From Galbibacter sp. BG1 (GTDB lineage Bacteria; Bacteroidota; Bacteroidia; Flavobacteriales; Flavobacteriaceae): a stretch of 64,000 bases of DNA. The position numbers were made by a program, and so were the translations under genes. Location: NCBI RefSeq assembly GCF_013391805.1, contig NZ_CP058364.1, positions 3,105,501-3,169,500 on the forward strand. Reading direction: 5' to 3'. Positions 34,920 to 43,489 of this stretch are shown piece by piece (position 1 is the stretch's first letter; each line of letters starts with the position of its first letter). The notes under the pieces are model-generated. The model did not search any database. It worked only from the letters and a program-made list of their open reading frames with translations, and was not told where the DNA came from.

Positions 34920-35561
34920 TTAGCTTTTTAAGGCTTTTAATATTTCTTGAATATCAGCTCTTTGAGTGTAATCTTCATTCACAAACCGGTAAATAACCTT
35001 GCCGTTTTCATTCAAAACAAAGGTTGCTGGCATTGGGAGTTCAAAATCCTCATTATTATTATGTTTTTTTACGTCTATCCCAAATTGATCGTAAATGGAT
35101 TTCAGCGCATCCGGAAGACCGAATACCAATCCTAATTCTTTAGCAAACTCATTGTTTATATCGCTTAAAACTTCAAAAGAAAGATTGTTTTTTTCCGAAG
35201 TACTTAATGAATTATCTGGAGTTTCCGGTGTAATGGCAACAAGCTCTGCTCCATTCGCTTTAAATTCTTCTAGTGAATTTTGAAGGGCTTTAAGTTCCAA
35301 ATTGCAATAAGGGCACCAACCACCGCGGTAAAAAGAAACAATTAACTTTTTATTTTTATTCAGTTCTTCTAAGTTCACCTCTTTTCCTTTGGCATTGGGA
35401 AGTGAGGTATATGGGAAGGATTTACCTTCTTTGATAGTTTTTTCAGCTAAATGATCTTTTTTTAGGTTGTTGGTTGCTTCATCCATTACAGCTAAAGCTT
35501 CATTCGGTATTTTCTCTCTATTTTGCTGATTTAATTGTTTTAATTCCGTAGTTAAAGACAT
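34920..35561 (-). CDS. peroxiredoxin-like (AhpC/TSA) protein
   Basis: A thioredoxin-fold protein of 213 residues. The active site is YRGGWCPYCNLELKALQ with Cys83 and Cys86, a CxxC pattern seen in the peroxiredoxin-like AhpC/TSA subgroup (PRX_like2 type), not the single peroxidatic Cys of classical enzymes. LVAITPETPDNS, FEVLSDINNEFAKELG and MPATFVLNENGKVIYRF follow. An N-terminal helical extension of about 45 residues precedes the domain. It has no signal peptide, so it is cytoplasmic. It probably reduces peroxides or disulfides. It has no operon partner. Confidence 0.88.
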   Translation of the reverse strand: MSLTTELKQLNQQNREKIPNEALAVMDEATNNLKKDHLAEKTIKEGKSFPYTSLPNAKGKEVNLEELNKNKKLIVSFYRGGWCPYCNLELKALQNSLEEFKANGAELVAITPETPDNSLSTSEKNNLSFEVLSDINNEFAKELGLVFGLPDALKSIYDQFGIDVKKHNNNEDFELPMPATFVLNENGKVIYRFVNEDYTQRADIQEILKALKS

Positions 35562-35638
35562 TGATATATTTTTTTAGGTTTATATCAATTAAGACGAGCA
35601 AAATATTGCGCACTTACAGCAATGGCGTTAAGCTTATG

Positions 35639-36103
35639 TTAATCTGTGTAAAAGAACTTTTCGTACAACAAACCTGGGCCATCGCAAGCATCATATTGAC
35701 TTTTGAGATTTCCGCTAGGGGTAAAAAACAAACATTCTTCAAGCCCTTCGTAGCAGGTGGCAATAATGGGGCTTTCTTCTTGGAATTTCAGAATAAAAAA
35801 ATCGGAAGCGTTTTCGGTTTTAGTGGTAAAAGTTCCAGACTGCCTCAATATAGAATCGTTGTCTTTAACAACTCTAGTCTTGGTAAATGTGCTGTCCGCT
35901 TCAAAAACATATATTTCCTGCCACTCCATATTTTCTCCGATAGTGGTGGAGTTAGGAACGCTGCCTTTCATTTCTATGAGTCTCCAATTGCCCATTATAG
36001 AAACTTCTTTTGGGTAATTATTGTCATCATCATCTGTACAGGATGCGATTAATAGCAGTAGAGACAAAAAAAAGGCAGTTTTGCAAATTATCAATCGTAA
36101 CAT
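35639..36103 (-). CDS. lipocalin-like lipoprotein
   Basis: A 154-residue lipoprotein with signal TAFFLSLLLLIASCTDDDD; the acylated Cys at about residue 22 is followed by an Asp run. The mature part reads IMGNWRLIEMKGSVPNS, WQEIYVFEADSTFTKTRV and GTFTTKTENASDFFIL, a small beta-barrel of the lipocalin-like type common in Bacteroidota. The Cys pair TCYEGLEECLF may form a disulfide. The ligand is unknown. It lies 77 bp above the peroxiredoxin gene on the same strand and probably has its own promoter. Confidence 0.75.
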   Translation of the reverse strand: MLRLIICKTAFFLSLLLLIASCTDDDDNNYPKEVSIMGNWRLIEMKGSVPNSTTIGENMEWQEIYVFEADSTFTKTRVVKDNDSILRQSGTFTTKTENASDFFILKFQEESPIIATCYEGLEECLFFTPSGNLKSQYDACDGPGLLYEKFFYTD

Positions 36104-36249
36104 AATAAGATAAAAAGTTATCTAGTTTCTAATTTTAATTTAAAACAATCAGCGCTCCATGCATTTCATTAGCGGCTACATTTTCAACATTTCGCTATGG
36201 CAGTAGTTATTTATTAGATTCAGTTTTCTTATAATGGTTGCGTTCTATC

Positions 36250-39027
36250 CTATAATTTGTCTTTGAGATATTGCCCAGTGAAACTTTTACCTTCCTTGCT
36301 AACCTCTTCCGGTGTTCCGGCAGCCATGAGGTTCCCGCCTTTTTCTCCACCTAAAGGTCCTAAATCCACTATATAATCGGCGCATTTTATTAAATCGATG
36401 TTGTGTTCTACCACAATAATGGAATGGCCAATCTCCAATAAGGCGTCAAAGGATTTTAAAAGCTTTTTTATATCGTGAAAATGAAGACCGGTAGTAGGCT
36501 CATCAAAAATAAAAAGTGTTTTGTTTTTTGTTTGTCCTTTTACCAAAAAAGAAGCTAGTTTAATTCGCTGTGCTTCCCCGCCTGAAAGGGTAGAGGAGGA
36601 CTGCCCCAAGGTTACGTAACCCAAGCCAACATCCTGCAATGGTTGTAATTTGGAGGCTACCTTGGTTTCTTTATGTTCACTAAAAAAAGCAACGGCATCA
36701 TCGATGGTCATGCTTAAAATATCGTCGATGTTTTTATCGTTGAATTTAACTTCCAAAACTTCTTTCTTAAATCGTTTTCCTCCACAAGTTTCACATTCTA
36801 AATGAACATCTGCCATAAATTGCATTTCGATGGTAACTTCGCCTTCCCCTTTGCAGGTTTCGCAACGTCCACCATCTACATTAAAAGAGAAATGTTTTGG
36901 TTGATACCCTCGTAGCTTGGAAAGCTTTTGTTTGGAAAACAGCGATCTTATGTCGTCGTAAGCCTTTATGTAAGTAACAGGATTGGAGCGGGAGGATCGG
37001 CCGATGGGATTTTGATCTACAAATTCTACGGAAGTAAGGGAATTGTATTTACCTTCGATTCCAGTGAATTCCCCTACTTTTTCACCATATCCCCCTGTTT
37101 CCTTCAAGATGGACGGATAAAGTATACGCTTTACCAACGTACTTTTTCCACTTCCAGAAACGCCGGTTACCACGGTGAGTGCATTTAAAGGGAAAGTAAC
37201 ATCGATATTTTTTAAGTTGTTTTCTCGGGCGCCATTAATTTTTATAAAATTCTTACTTACCCTTCTCTTTTTAGGAACTGAAATTTCATCAACTCCACTG
37301 AGGTAATTAGCGGTAAGGGTATTTGCTTTTAGTATCTCTTTAAATGAACCGGTGGCTACTACATTACCACCTAAAGTTCCTGCTTCCGGACCAATATCGA
37401 TAATTTCGTCAGCAGCTTTCATAATGTCTTCGTCGTGCTCTACCACAATCACCGTATTTCCTAAATCCCGTAATGACTTTAATACTGAAATTAGTTTTTC
37501 GGTATCTTTTGGGTGTAAGCCTATACTGGGTTCATCTAAAATATACATGGAGCCTACTAAGCTGCTTCCCAGGGAAGTGGCTAAATTAATTCGCTGCGAC
37601 TCTCCACCCGACAGCGTATTCGATTTCCGATTTAATGTAAGATAGTCCAGCCCTACATTGCTAAGAAACTCCAAACGGCTGTTTATTTCTTTCAGCAATC
37701 GCTTAGAAATGGCTTCATCGTTTTCTGTAAGCGTTAACTCTTTAAAATGCTGCTGGAGTCTGTGCAACGGCATTTCCACCAAATCAGTAATGGTTTTGTT
37801 TCCAACCTTCACATAATTTGCTTCCTGCCTAAGACGTTTTCCCTTGCAGAGCGAACATTTGGTTTTACCGCGATACCTAGAGAGCATCACACGATTCTGA
37901 ATTTTATAGCTTTTCTCTTCCAATTCATTAAAAAAAGCTGTCAACCCAGTAAAATACTTATTTCCATCCCAAACAAGTTCTCTTTGTTCTTCAGAAAGTT
38001 CATACCATGGCTTATGGATGGGGAAATCGAATTTATAAGCATTGTTTACCAATTGATCCCGGTACCAGCTCATACTGTCGCCACGCCAAGCAAAAATGGC
38101 ATTTTCGTAAATGGATAAACTGGTATTGGGCACAATAAGCTCTTCATCCAATCCAATAACATCGCCATACCCTTCGCAACGCGGGCAAGCTCCATAAGGA
38201 TTATTAAAACTGAACAAATGCACATTGGGTTCAAGGAATTGCATCCCGTCCAGTTCAAACTTGTTACTAAAAATAGTTTGATTGTTTGTTTCTAAGTTTT
38301 CTATGATACAAGTTCCTTTACCCTCGAAAAAAGCAGAATCTACGGCATCCGCTAAACGATTGTAAAAATCTTCATCATCTTTAACTATAATTCGATCGAC
38401 CACTAAAAAGAAATCATGATCAATTTCTTTTTCAATTTCGTCGATGCGCAGTACTTCATCTTTATACTTTATCCTGGCAAAACCTTGTTGGGATAAAATC
38501 TCCAATGTTTTTAAAACGCTTCTTTCTTCTGGAATGTGCACAGGGGCTAATAGTAATAGTTTACTGCGCTCTTCAAAGGATTTTACATGGTTAACTACAT
38601 CTGTTACCGTGTTCTTTTTTACTTCCTTGCCAGAAACAGGGGAATAGGTACGACCTATACGGGCGTATAACAACTTTAAATAGTCGTAAATTTCTGTAGT
38701 TGTGCCTACCGTAGAACGCGGATTGGTGGAGTTTACTTTCTGCTCGATAGCAATGGCTGGGGCAATTCCTTTAATATAATCAACTTTAGGCTTATTCAAT
38801 CGGCCGAGGAATTGCCTGGCATAAGACGATAAGCTTTCCACATATCTTCGTTGCCCTTCCGCATACAAAGTATCGAAAGCCAATGAAGATTTACCGCTTC
38901 CCGATAAACCGGTTAAAACAACCAATTTATTTCTGGGGATTACGACATTTATGTCTTTTAAATTATGGAGTTTAGCTCCTTTTATTATAATATTTTCCTT
39001 TGGATTAACCTTGTTGATGTCTGTCAT
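36250..39027 (-). CDS. uvrA: excinuclease ABC subunit A
   Basis: DNA damage recognition ATPase of nucleotide excision repair, which loads UvrB. I start it at ATG 39025-39027 (925 aa); the frame extends seven codons higher only through a TTG. Two ABC modules are present: Walker A GLSGSGKSS and GVSGSGKST, signatures LSGGESQRINLA and LSGGEAQRIKLA. Zinc modules are CPRCEGYG with CSLCKGKRL in the first half and CETCKGEGEVTIEMQF to CETCGGKRF in the second. Length and motifs are complete. No uvrB or uvrC is in the window. Confidence 0.98.
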   Translation of the reverse strand: MTDINKVNPKENIIIKGAKLHNLKDINVVIPRNKLVVLTGLSGSGKSSLAFDTLYAEGQRRYVESLSSYARQFLGRLNKPKVDYIKGIAPAIAIEQKVNSTNPRSTVGTTTEIYDYLKLLYARIGRTYSPVSGKEVKKNTVTDVVNHVKSFEERSKLLLLAPVHIPEERSVLKTLEILSQQGFARIKYKDEVLRIDEIEKEIDHDFFLVVDRIIVKDDEDFYNRLADAVDSAFFEGKGTCIIENLETNNQTIFSNKFELDGMQFLEPNVHLFSFNNPYGACPRCEGYGDVIGLDEELIVPNTSLSIYENAIFAWRGDSMSWYRDQLVNNAYKFDFPIHKPWYELSEEQRELVWDGNKYFTGLTAFFNELEEKSYKIQNRVMLSRYRGKTKCSLCKGKRLRQEANYVKVGNKTITDLVEMPLHRLQQHFKELTLTENDEAISKRLLKEINSRLEFLSNVGLDYLTLNRKSNTLSGGESQRINLATSLGSSLVGSMYILDEPSIGLHPKDTEKLISVLKSLRDLGNTVIVVEHDEDIMKAADEIIDIGPEAGTLGGNVVATGSFKEILKANTLTANYLSGVDEISVPKKRRVSKNFIKINGARENNLKNIDVTFPLNALTVVTGVSGSGKSTLVKRILYPSILKETGGYGEKVGEFTGIEGKYNSLTSVEFVDQNPIGRSSRSNPVTYIKAYDDIRSLFSKQKLSKLRGYQPKHFSFNVDGGRCETCKGEGEVTIEMQFMADVHLECETCGGKRFKKEVLEVKFNDKNIDDILSMTIDDAVAFFSEHKETKVASKLQPLQDVGLGYVTLGQSSSTLSGGEAQRIKLASFLVKGQTKNKTLFIFDEPTTGLHFHDIKKLLKSFDALLEIGHSIIVVEHNIDLIKCADYIVDLGPLGGEKGGNLMAAGTPEEVSKEGKSFTGQYLKDKL

Positions 39028-39059
39028 AGCAATTAAAACGAAACACAAAGATAAGAATC

Positions 39060-39377
39060 TATAGTTAGGTTTAGAAACCCATATTTAAGAAGATATTGAA
39101 TGTTAAAATTAGTACCCTAACGTAAACAAATTGAGTGATTTGACAGTTAATAGATTGTCTGAATTTCAGCTGTTTTTATACGATTTATAAAAGGTTTTAT
39201 AGCGCTCGTTAGATAATTTGGCTCGAAATTTGCTTTTTAATTGAGAATTATATTATATTTGGCAGCAAACGTAACTTAAAAAAATAGACGCCTATTCCAT
39301 AAAATTACTTTAAAACTAATGTAACAACAGAAAGTTGCCTGTAAAGGTGACACTAACATTTCTTAAAAAGTAATTGT
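39060..39377. other. 318-bp divergent gap between uvrA and the sigma factor
   Basis: Apart from the promoter at 39229-39261 I see only AT-rich leader sequence. No coding frame, hairpin of note or repeat is visible, and I could not place a clear uvrA promoter. Confidence 0.4.
39229..39261 (+). promoter_or_regulatory. promoter of the ECF sigma factor gene
   Basis: TTTG (39229-39232), a 21-bp spacer and TATATTTG (39254-39261) match the Bacteroidota housekeeping consensus. Transcription near 39268 would give a long leader of about 110 nt. Confidence 0.65.
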
Positions 39378-39959
39378 ATGGAGCATACTCTTCAAGACTC
39401 TGCTTTAGTGGCAAAGTATATAAAAGGCGACGAACAATCCCTCGAAATTTTAATCAATAGACATTCTCAACGTATTTATAGCTTTATATTTTCTAAAGTA
39501 TATGATAAAGACGTTACCGAAGATATCTTTCAAGACACTTTTATAAAAGTGATCAAAACCCTAAAACGTGGTAATTACAATGAAGAAGGGAAGTTCTTGC
39601 CTTGGGTAATGCGTATTTCGCATAACTTGGTGATCGACCACTTCAGAAAAAATTCCAGAATGCCTAAATTTGAGGGAAGCGACGATTTTAATATTTTTTC
39701 TGTTTTAGGGGATTCAACCTTAAATGCGGAGAAACAGATTATCAAAGATCAAGTAGAAACCGATGTTAAAAAACTCATAGATGAACTACCGGAAGACCAA
39801 AAAGAGGTTTTATTGATGCGTTTGTACAAAGACATGAGTTTTAAGGAAATTGCAGAACAAACAAACGTAAGTATAAATACGGCTTTGGGAAGAATGCGTT
39901 ACGCGATTATTAATCTGAGAAAGATGGTAGAGAAGAATAATATTGTTTTAACCAATTAA
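39378..39959 (+). CDS. ECF-type RNA polymerase sigma factor
   Basis: A sigma-70 family factor of the extracytoplasmic-function size (193 aa). Region 2 reads LINRHSQRIYSFIFSKVYDKDVTEDIFQDTFIKV to FLPWVMRISHNLVIDHFRK; region 4 reads IDELPEDQKEVLLMRLYKDMSFKEIAEQTNVSINTALGRMRYAI. No anti-sigma gene follows, unlike many ECF genes; the next gene is a 47-residue protein (40015-40158). It has a good housekeeping-type promoter and a long leader. The regulon is unknown. Confidence 0.93.
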   Translation: MEHTLQDSALVAKYIKGDEQSLEILINRHSQRIYSFIFSKVYDKDVTEDIFQDTFIKVIKTLKRGNYNEEGKFLPWVMRISHNLVIDHFRKNSRMPKFEGSDDFNIFSVLGDSTLNAEKQIIKDQVETDVKKLIDELPEDQKEVLLMRLYKDMSFKEIAEQTNVSINTALGRMRYAIINLRKMVEKNNIVLTN

Positions 39960-40014
39960 CACAATATAAAGTGAGTAGCTCCGTTATTAAATTATTAATA
40001 ACAAAATTTGGGGC

Positions 40015-40158
40015 ATGCAAAAACTTTACTCTTCTCAGAAACAGAAATCAGAAACGTTAAAACCCAAAGAATCGACTATTGAATTTTTACTTAGTTATTC
40101 TAAGGCTTTAAGTGTTATGAAGTACAAAAAGTTGGAGTTTGACACTTTGTTAAATTAA
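40015..40158 (+). CDS. 47-residue protein downstream of the sigma factor
   Basis: ATG 40015 to TAA 40158 encodes 47 residues (MQKLYSSQKQKSETLKPKES then TIEFLLSYSKALSVMKYKK). It is basic, soluble and has one amphipathic helix. It begins 55 bp after the sigma factor and ends 10 bp before a terminator, so it is the second gene of a two-gene unit. Composition is normal and I believe similar short proteins follow this sigma factor in related genomes, which is from memory. The function is unknown; a modulator of the sigma factor is a guess. Confidence 0.65.
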   Translation: MQKLYSSQKQKSETLKPKESTIEFLLSYSKALSVMKYKKLEFDTLLN

Positions 40159-40167
40159 ACTTTTTCT

Positions 40168-40206
40168 AAAAAGACCTGTTGTAAATCAACGGGTCTTTTT
40201 TGTTTT
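40168..40206. terminator. bidirectional terminator between the 47-aa gene and nth
   Basis: AAAAAGACCTGTTG (40168-40181) pairs with CAACGGGTCTTTTT (40187-40200), 14 bp with one wobble pair, around TAAAT. T-runs lie on both sides. The nth stop falls inside the loop region. Confidence 0.85.
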
Positions 40207-40854
40207 TTTAGCTTCATACTCCTTTAAAACCGATTTCCTACCGATAGTTTTGGTGATTATGTCTTTTTCTAGGTTCCATCCACGAGCTGGGGAATATTCG
40301 CGTGCGTAATAAATAATTTGCAGGTGAAGCTTATTCCACAAATGTTCGTCGAACAAGCGTTTTGCATCTTTTTCTGTTTGCGTAACATTTTTTCCATTGG
40401 AAAGCCCCCAACGGTACATTAATCGATGTATGTGCGTATCTACAGGAAAGGAAGGAACTCCAAAAGCTTGAGACATAACAACGCTGGCTGTTTTATGGCC
40501 CACGCCCGGAAGCGCTTCTAAAGCCTCCATGTCTGCCGGTACTTCACCGTTATATTTATCTATTAAAATTTGGGATAGCCCATGAATACCTTTCGATTTC
40601 ATGGGTGAGAGTCCTACAGGCTTAATAATTTTCCTTATTTCATCTACCGTAAGCTTAACCATTTGATAAGGGTTCATGGCCCTGTCGAACAACATAGGTG
40701 TAATTTGGTTTACCCGGGCGTCGGTGCTTTGAGCGGACATTAATACAGCTATTAAAAGAGTATACGGGTCGGTGTGATCTAAAGGGATAGGTACTGTAGG
40801 ATACAATCTTTCTAAGGTATCTACAACGAAATCAACCTTTTCTGCTTTGGTCAT
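40186..40854 (-). CDS. nth: endonuclease III-like DNA glycosylase without iron-sulfur cluster
   Basis: A HhH-GPD base-excision repair glycosylase/AP lyase of 222 residues for oxidised pyrimidines. The active site is complete: helix-hairpin-helix LPGVGHKTASVV with catalytic Lys121 and VDTHIHRL with Asp139, at almost the E. coli positions (120 and 138). The C-terminal C-x6-C-x2-C-x5-C loop that holds the [4Fe-4S] cluster in E. coli Nth is absent, and the whole protein has no cysteine. The C-terminus instead reads YAREYSPARGWNLEKDIITKTIG. A TATTTTTG at 40872-40879 (minus strand) is a candidate -7 element. Nth is the best call. Confidence 0.9.
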   Translation of the reverse strand: MTKAEKVDFVVDTLERLYPTVPIPLDHTDPYTLLIAVLMSAQSTDARVNQITPMLFDRAMNPYQMVKLTVDEIRKIIKPVGLSPMKSKGIHGLSQILIDKYNGEVPADMEALEALPGVGHKTASVVMSQAFGVPSFPVDTHIHRLMYRWGLSNGKNVTQTEKDAKRLFDEHLWNKLHLQIIYYAREYSPARGWNLEKDIITKTIGRKSVLKEYEAKKTKKTR

Positions 40855-40904
40855 TTTTACGTAATTTTAAACAAAAATAGCAGAACAAAATTCAAATAAA
40901 AAAA

Positions 40905-41363
40905 ATGTTTATGAAGACACTCAAAGCAGGCGATAAAGTACCGAACTTTAGCGTGAACGATCAAGATGGAAATAAAGTTTCTTTATCTGATTACAAGGGT
41001 AAAAAATTAGTTGTTTTTTTCTATCCAAAAGCGAGTACACCTGGCTGTACTGCAGAAGCTTGCAACCTTAGGGATCATTATAAGGAATTGCAGGAGCACG
41101 GCTATAGTTTACTTGGGGTAAGTGCCGATTCTGAAAAAAGACAATCGAATTTTAAGAACAAATACGAATTTCCGTTTCCGTTATTGGCAGACGAAGAGAA
41201 AGAGGTTATTAATGCTTTTGGTGTCTGGGGACCTAAAAAATTTATGGGCCGTGAGTATGATGGCATCCATCGTATGACATTTATTGTAAATGATGGAGTA
41301 GTGGAGCGTGTAATTGAAAAAGTAAAAACGAAAGATCACGCTGCGCAGATTTTGGAGGCGTAG
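40905..41363 (+). CDS. bcp: thioredoxin-dependent peroxiredoxin, BCP/PrxQ type
   Basis: Reduces hydrogen peroxide and organic peroxides using thioredoxin. The peroxidatic and resolving cysteines are Cys48 and Cys53 in STPGCTAEACNLRDHY, the PrxQ spacing. FFYPKASTPG, LLGVSADSEKRQSNFKNKY, FPLLADEEKEVINAFGVWG and GIHRMTFIVNDG are all canonical. 152 residues is the normal length. Either ATG 40905 or ATG 40911 could be the start. It is divergent from nth, 50 bp away. Confidence 0.95.
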   Translation: MFMKTLKAGDKVPNFSVNDQDGNKVSLSDYKGKKLVVFFYPKASTPGCTAEACNLRDHYKELQEHGYSLLGVSADSEKRQSNFKNKYEFPFPLLADEEKEVINAFGVWGPKKFMGREYDGIHRMTFIVNDGVVERVIEKVKTKDHAAQILEA

Positions 41364-41375
41364 ATTAGATTATAC

Positions 41376-41418
41376 AAAAATGCGGGTTTTACATTTGGCA
41401 TGCTCGCATTTTTTGTTT
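41376..41418 (+). terminator. terminator after bcp
   Basis: AAAAATGCG (41376-41384) pairs with CGCATTTTT (41405-41413) around a 20-nt loop, followed by T-rich sequence. Confidence 0.75.
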
Positions 41419-41523
41419 TTAGTATTGGTATTATGCATTTCTCATCTTCAAAATCTAGAGAGGATATGTTGAGTTGCTAGGTTTTATTCGCCAAAATAGT
41501 TTTAATTACAATTTACAATAGAA

Positions 41524-42012
41524 ATGGAATCTTTAATCATTGATTTTGCTAGGGAGAATAATGAAAAAGAAGCAATTAATCTTATTGATAATGAAAAAAC
41601 ATCTGTAAACGTAGAAGATAAGGATGGTTATAATTTATTGATGATATCACTTTTGCGAGGTCTAGAAGACCTATCATTAAAATTAATTGAAAGAAACATA
41701 AATTTAAAACATCAAGATTCCAAGGGGCAAACTATACTGCATCATCTGGCAATATTTTACAATGAAAAAATTTTACTGAAATGCCTTGAGGAGGGAGCTG
41801 ATTTAAGTATTTCTGATATATATGGAAATCAATCTTTATGGACTACGGTTTTTAATGATAAGGGTTATGGAAAAAGGCTTGAAATGATTAAAATTTTAAT
41901 GGAATATGGTGCTGATCCATACCATAAAAATAATGTTGAAAAAAGCCCTTATGACATGGCCAGAATAACTAAAAATAATGAAGTAAAATCGATTTTTGAA
42001 AATTATAAATAA
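41524..42012 (+). CDS. ankyrin-repeat protein, possible orphan immunity protein
   Basis: A 162-residue cytoplasmic protein made of four or five ankyrin repeats: NVEDKDGYNLLMISLLRGLEDL, LKHQDSKGQTILHHLAIFYNEK, LSISDIYGNQSLWTTVF and MEYGADPYHKNNVEKSPYDMAR. It has no signal peptide. It is AT-richer than the flanking core genes. Ankyrin proteins are a known class of immunity proteins in polymorphic toxin loci, and this gene is followed within 40 bp by a spacer repeat and the RHS toxin fragment. I infer a leftover immunity gene whose toxin has been lost. A free-standing scaffold is the alternative. Confidence 0.8.
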   Translation: MESLIIDFARENNEKEAINLIDNEKTSVNVEDKDGYNLLMISLLRGLEDLSLKLIERNINLKHQDSKGQTILHHLAIFYNEKILLKCLEEGADLSISDIYGNQSLWTTVFNDKGYGKRLEMIKILMEYGADPYHKNNVEKSPYDMARITKNNEVKSIFENYK

Positions 42013-42051
42013 CTTGTACCATTAAAGGTAACCGCAAACCTTGCCAGCTCC

Positions 42052-42080
42052 CGCTAGCGTGAATATCTTGCTCGCGACAG
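42052..42080 (+). repeat. RHS-locus spacer repeat, copy 1
   Basis: The 29-bp stretch beginning CGCTAGCG and containing TATCTTGCTCG resembles the one at 43961-43990 (about 22 matches over 30). It lies between the ankyrin gene and the RHS fragment. Confidence 0.55.
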
Positions 42081-42108
42081 ATATAGGAAAGAACATAAAA
42101 AAAACGAA

Positions 42109-42168
42109 ATGAACACTATAAAAAGATATCGTCATCTCGATATTATTGTGGTAAGAGTGCGAGCGTGA
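42109..42168 (+). CDS. 19-codon leader-like frame coupled to the RHS fragment
   Basis: ATG 42109 follows an A-rich tract (AAAAAAAACGAAATG) that looks like a real flavobacterial translation start. The 19-residue frame ends TGA at 42166-42168, overlapping the GTG at 42165 of the RHS frame as GTGA, an arrangement used for translational coupling. It may instead be a chance frame or the start of a lost gene. Evidence is weak. Confidence 0.25.
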   Translation: MNTIKRYRHLDIIVVRVRA

Positions 42169-43475
42169 CACTGGCACCAGTAGGCGATATACGGGCCAAT
42201 AAAAATGAAAAGCTCTACCAATTTGCAAAAACTATGAATGTAGGGCAGGAGTGGAACCTCGCGGGAAGCGCCACCCTTACTTTAAACAATTTACCGGTTG
42301 GCGATGGTACCACTGGTTACCAACCCTATAAACCTTTTACGGTTAAAAGCATGTTGCAAAGCAATGATAACGGGCTTGTGTACCGTTATGCTGGGGAGAA
42401 ATATTACGAACTTAAAGACCATTTGGGGAATGTACGCGTAGTGATAAGCGACCGTAAGGATTTAAACACTGCAGACAATACCCTAAGTGCCCATGTGGAG
42501 AGTTATAACAATTATTATCCCTTTGGTATGTTGCAACCAAACCGTACCTTTAACAACCCGAGGTATAGATACGGATTTCAAGGACAGGAAAAGGATGATG
42601 ATCTTAAAGGGGATGGGAATAGTGTAAACTATAAATATAGAATGCACGACCCAAGAGTGGGTAGGTTCTTTGCGGTAGATCCTTTGTTTAAAGATTATCC
42701 ATATTATACTCCTTTTAGCTTTAGTGGGAATAAATTGATAGGATATATTGAGCTTGAAGGGCTTGAGGAAGCTAGGATTAACCAAGCAATAGATTGGAAT
42801 ACAGCAATTAAAATGGCTGGCGATAAAGCTACTATTAATGAAATTCAAGAAAAATATGAATATATTCATGGTTTTACCTCACGGGCTGCAAATACTAGAT
42901 TGTTCAAGTCTTTTTTCAAAAGTGATTTAGCTCAAAGTTTTATTGAGAAATATGGCTCCTTCGAGCGTGGCACTTACGAAATGACTCATGAAGAAACGAT
43001 TGACACCCATCCTTCTCCAGTATCAATAATTCATGGAAATCATGAAGATTACATGCGAGGGGAGGCATCAAATTTCTTATCTGAATTAAAATATATAGAA
43101 AAAGGTGCTTCTAAATTTGTAGAATTGTCTGTGCTCAGTAAAGCAAACACTAAAGGAACTTTGGGTGTGTTTACTGTGAAATTTAGAGGTGATTTAAAAC
43201 GAGAGGCGGAAGGAAATGGATGGAGTTTTAACGGAACAATGCAGTTTTTTGATGAATGGAATTTTGACCAAAAAAGTGAGGGAGAGAGAACAGCCAGTAG
43301 CGAGAATGCAACTGCTAAGGGAAGGAAATTTTTGTTAGGTCGACCTTTTGAAATAAAAAGCCCATTATATAAAGTTTACCAGAATAATGAAAACTCTGTG
43401 ATTGATTGGTTTGAAAATATAGATTCATCATCGGATGAACTAAGTAAATTGGGAAAAACGGTTTCTAAATATTAA
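42165..43475 (+). CDS. detached RHS core tip with C-terminal toxin domain
   Basis: The 436 residues begin abruptly inside an RHS/YD-repeat shell (KYYELKDHLGNVRVVISDRK), continue with the RHS-associated core (YYPFGMLQPNRTF, FQGQEKDDDLKGDGNS, YRMHDPRVGRFFAVDPL, YYTPFSFSGNKLI) and change at about residue 200 to a variable domain of about 235 residues. In intact RHS proteins the region after the core is the toxin, cleaved off and delivered by a secretion system. The N-terminal shell of over 1000 residues and the signal peptide are missing, and the only start is a GTG. The toxin domain (WSFNGTMQFFDEWNF, KGRKFLLGRPFEI) is not a family I recognise. The next gene is its likely immunity protein. Confidence 0.8.
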   Translation: MTLAPVGDIRANKNEKLYQFAKTMNVGQEWNLAGSATLTLNNLPVGDGTTGYQPYKPFTVKSMLQSNDNGLVYRYAGEKYYELKDHLGNVRVVISDRKDLNTADNTLSAHVESYNNYYPFGMLQPNRTFNNPRYRYGFQGQEKDDDLKGDGNSVNYKYRMHDPRVGRFFAVDPLFKDYPYYTPFSFSGNKLIGYIELEGLEEARINQAIDWNTAIKMAGDKATINEIQEKYEYIHGFTSRAANTRLFKSFFKSDLAQSFIEKYGSFERGTYEMTHEETIDTHPSPVSIIHGNHEDYMRGEASNFLSELKYIEKGASKFVELSVLSKANTKGTLGVFTVKFRGDLKREAEGNGWSFNGTMQFFDEWNFDQKSEGERTASSENATAKGRKFLLGRPFEIKSPLYKVYQNNENSVIDWFENIDSSSDELSKLGKTVSKY

Positions 43476-43489
43476 TAAATTAAATAATT

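Noticed and set aside
43200-43400. Colicin M-like lipid II phosphatase motif in the RHS toxin domain (DEWNFD)
   Set aside because: The aromatic residue after Asp and the later Arg look similar, but the Asp expected after the aromatic is Asn and the His-Arg pair is not found at the right distance. The match is too weak to name the toxin.
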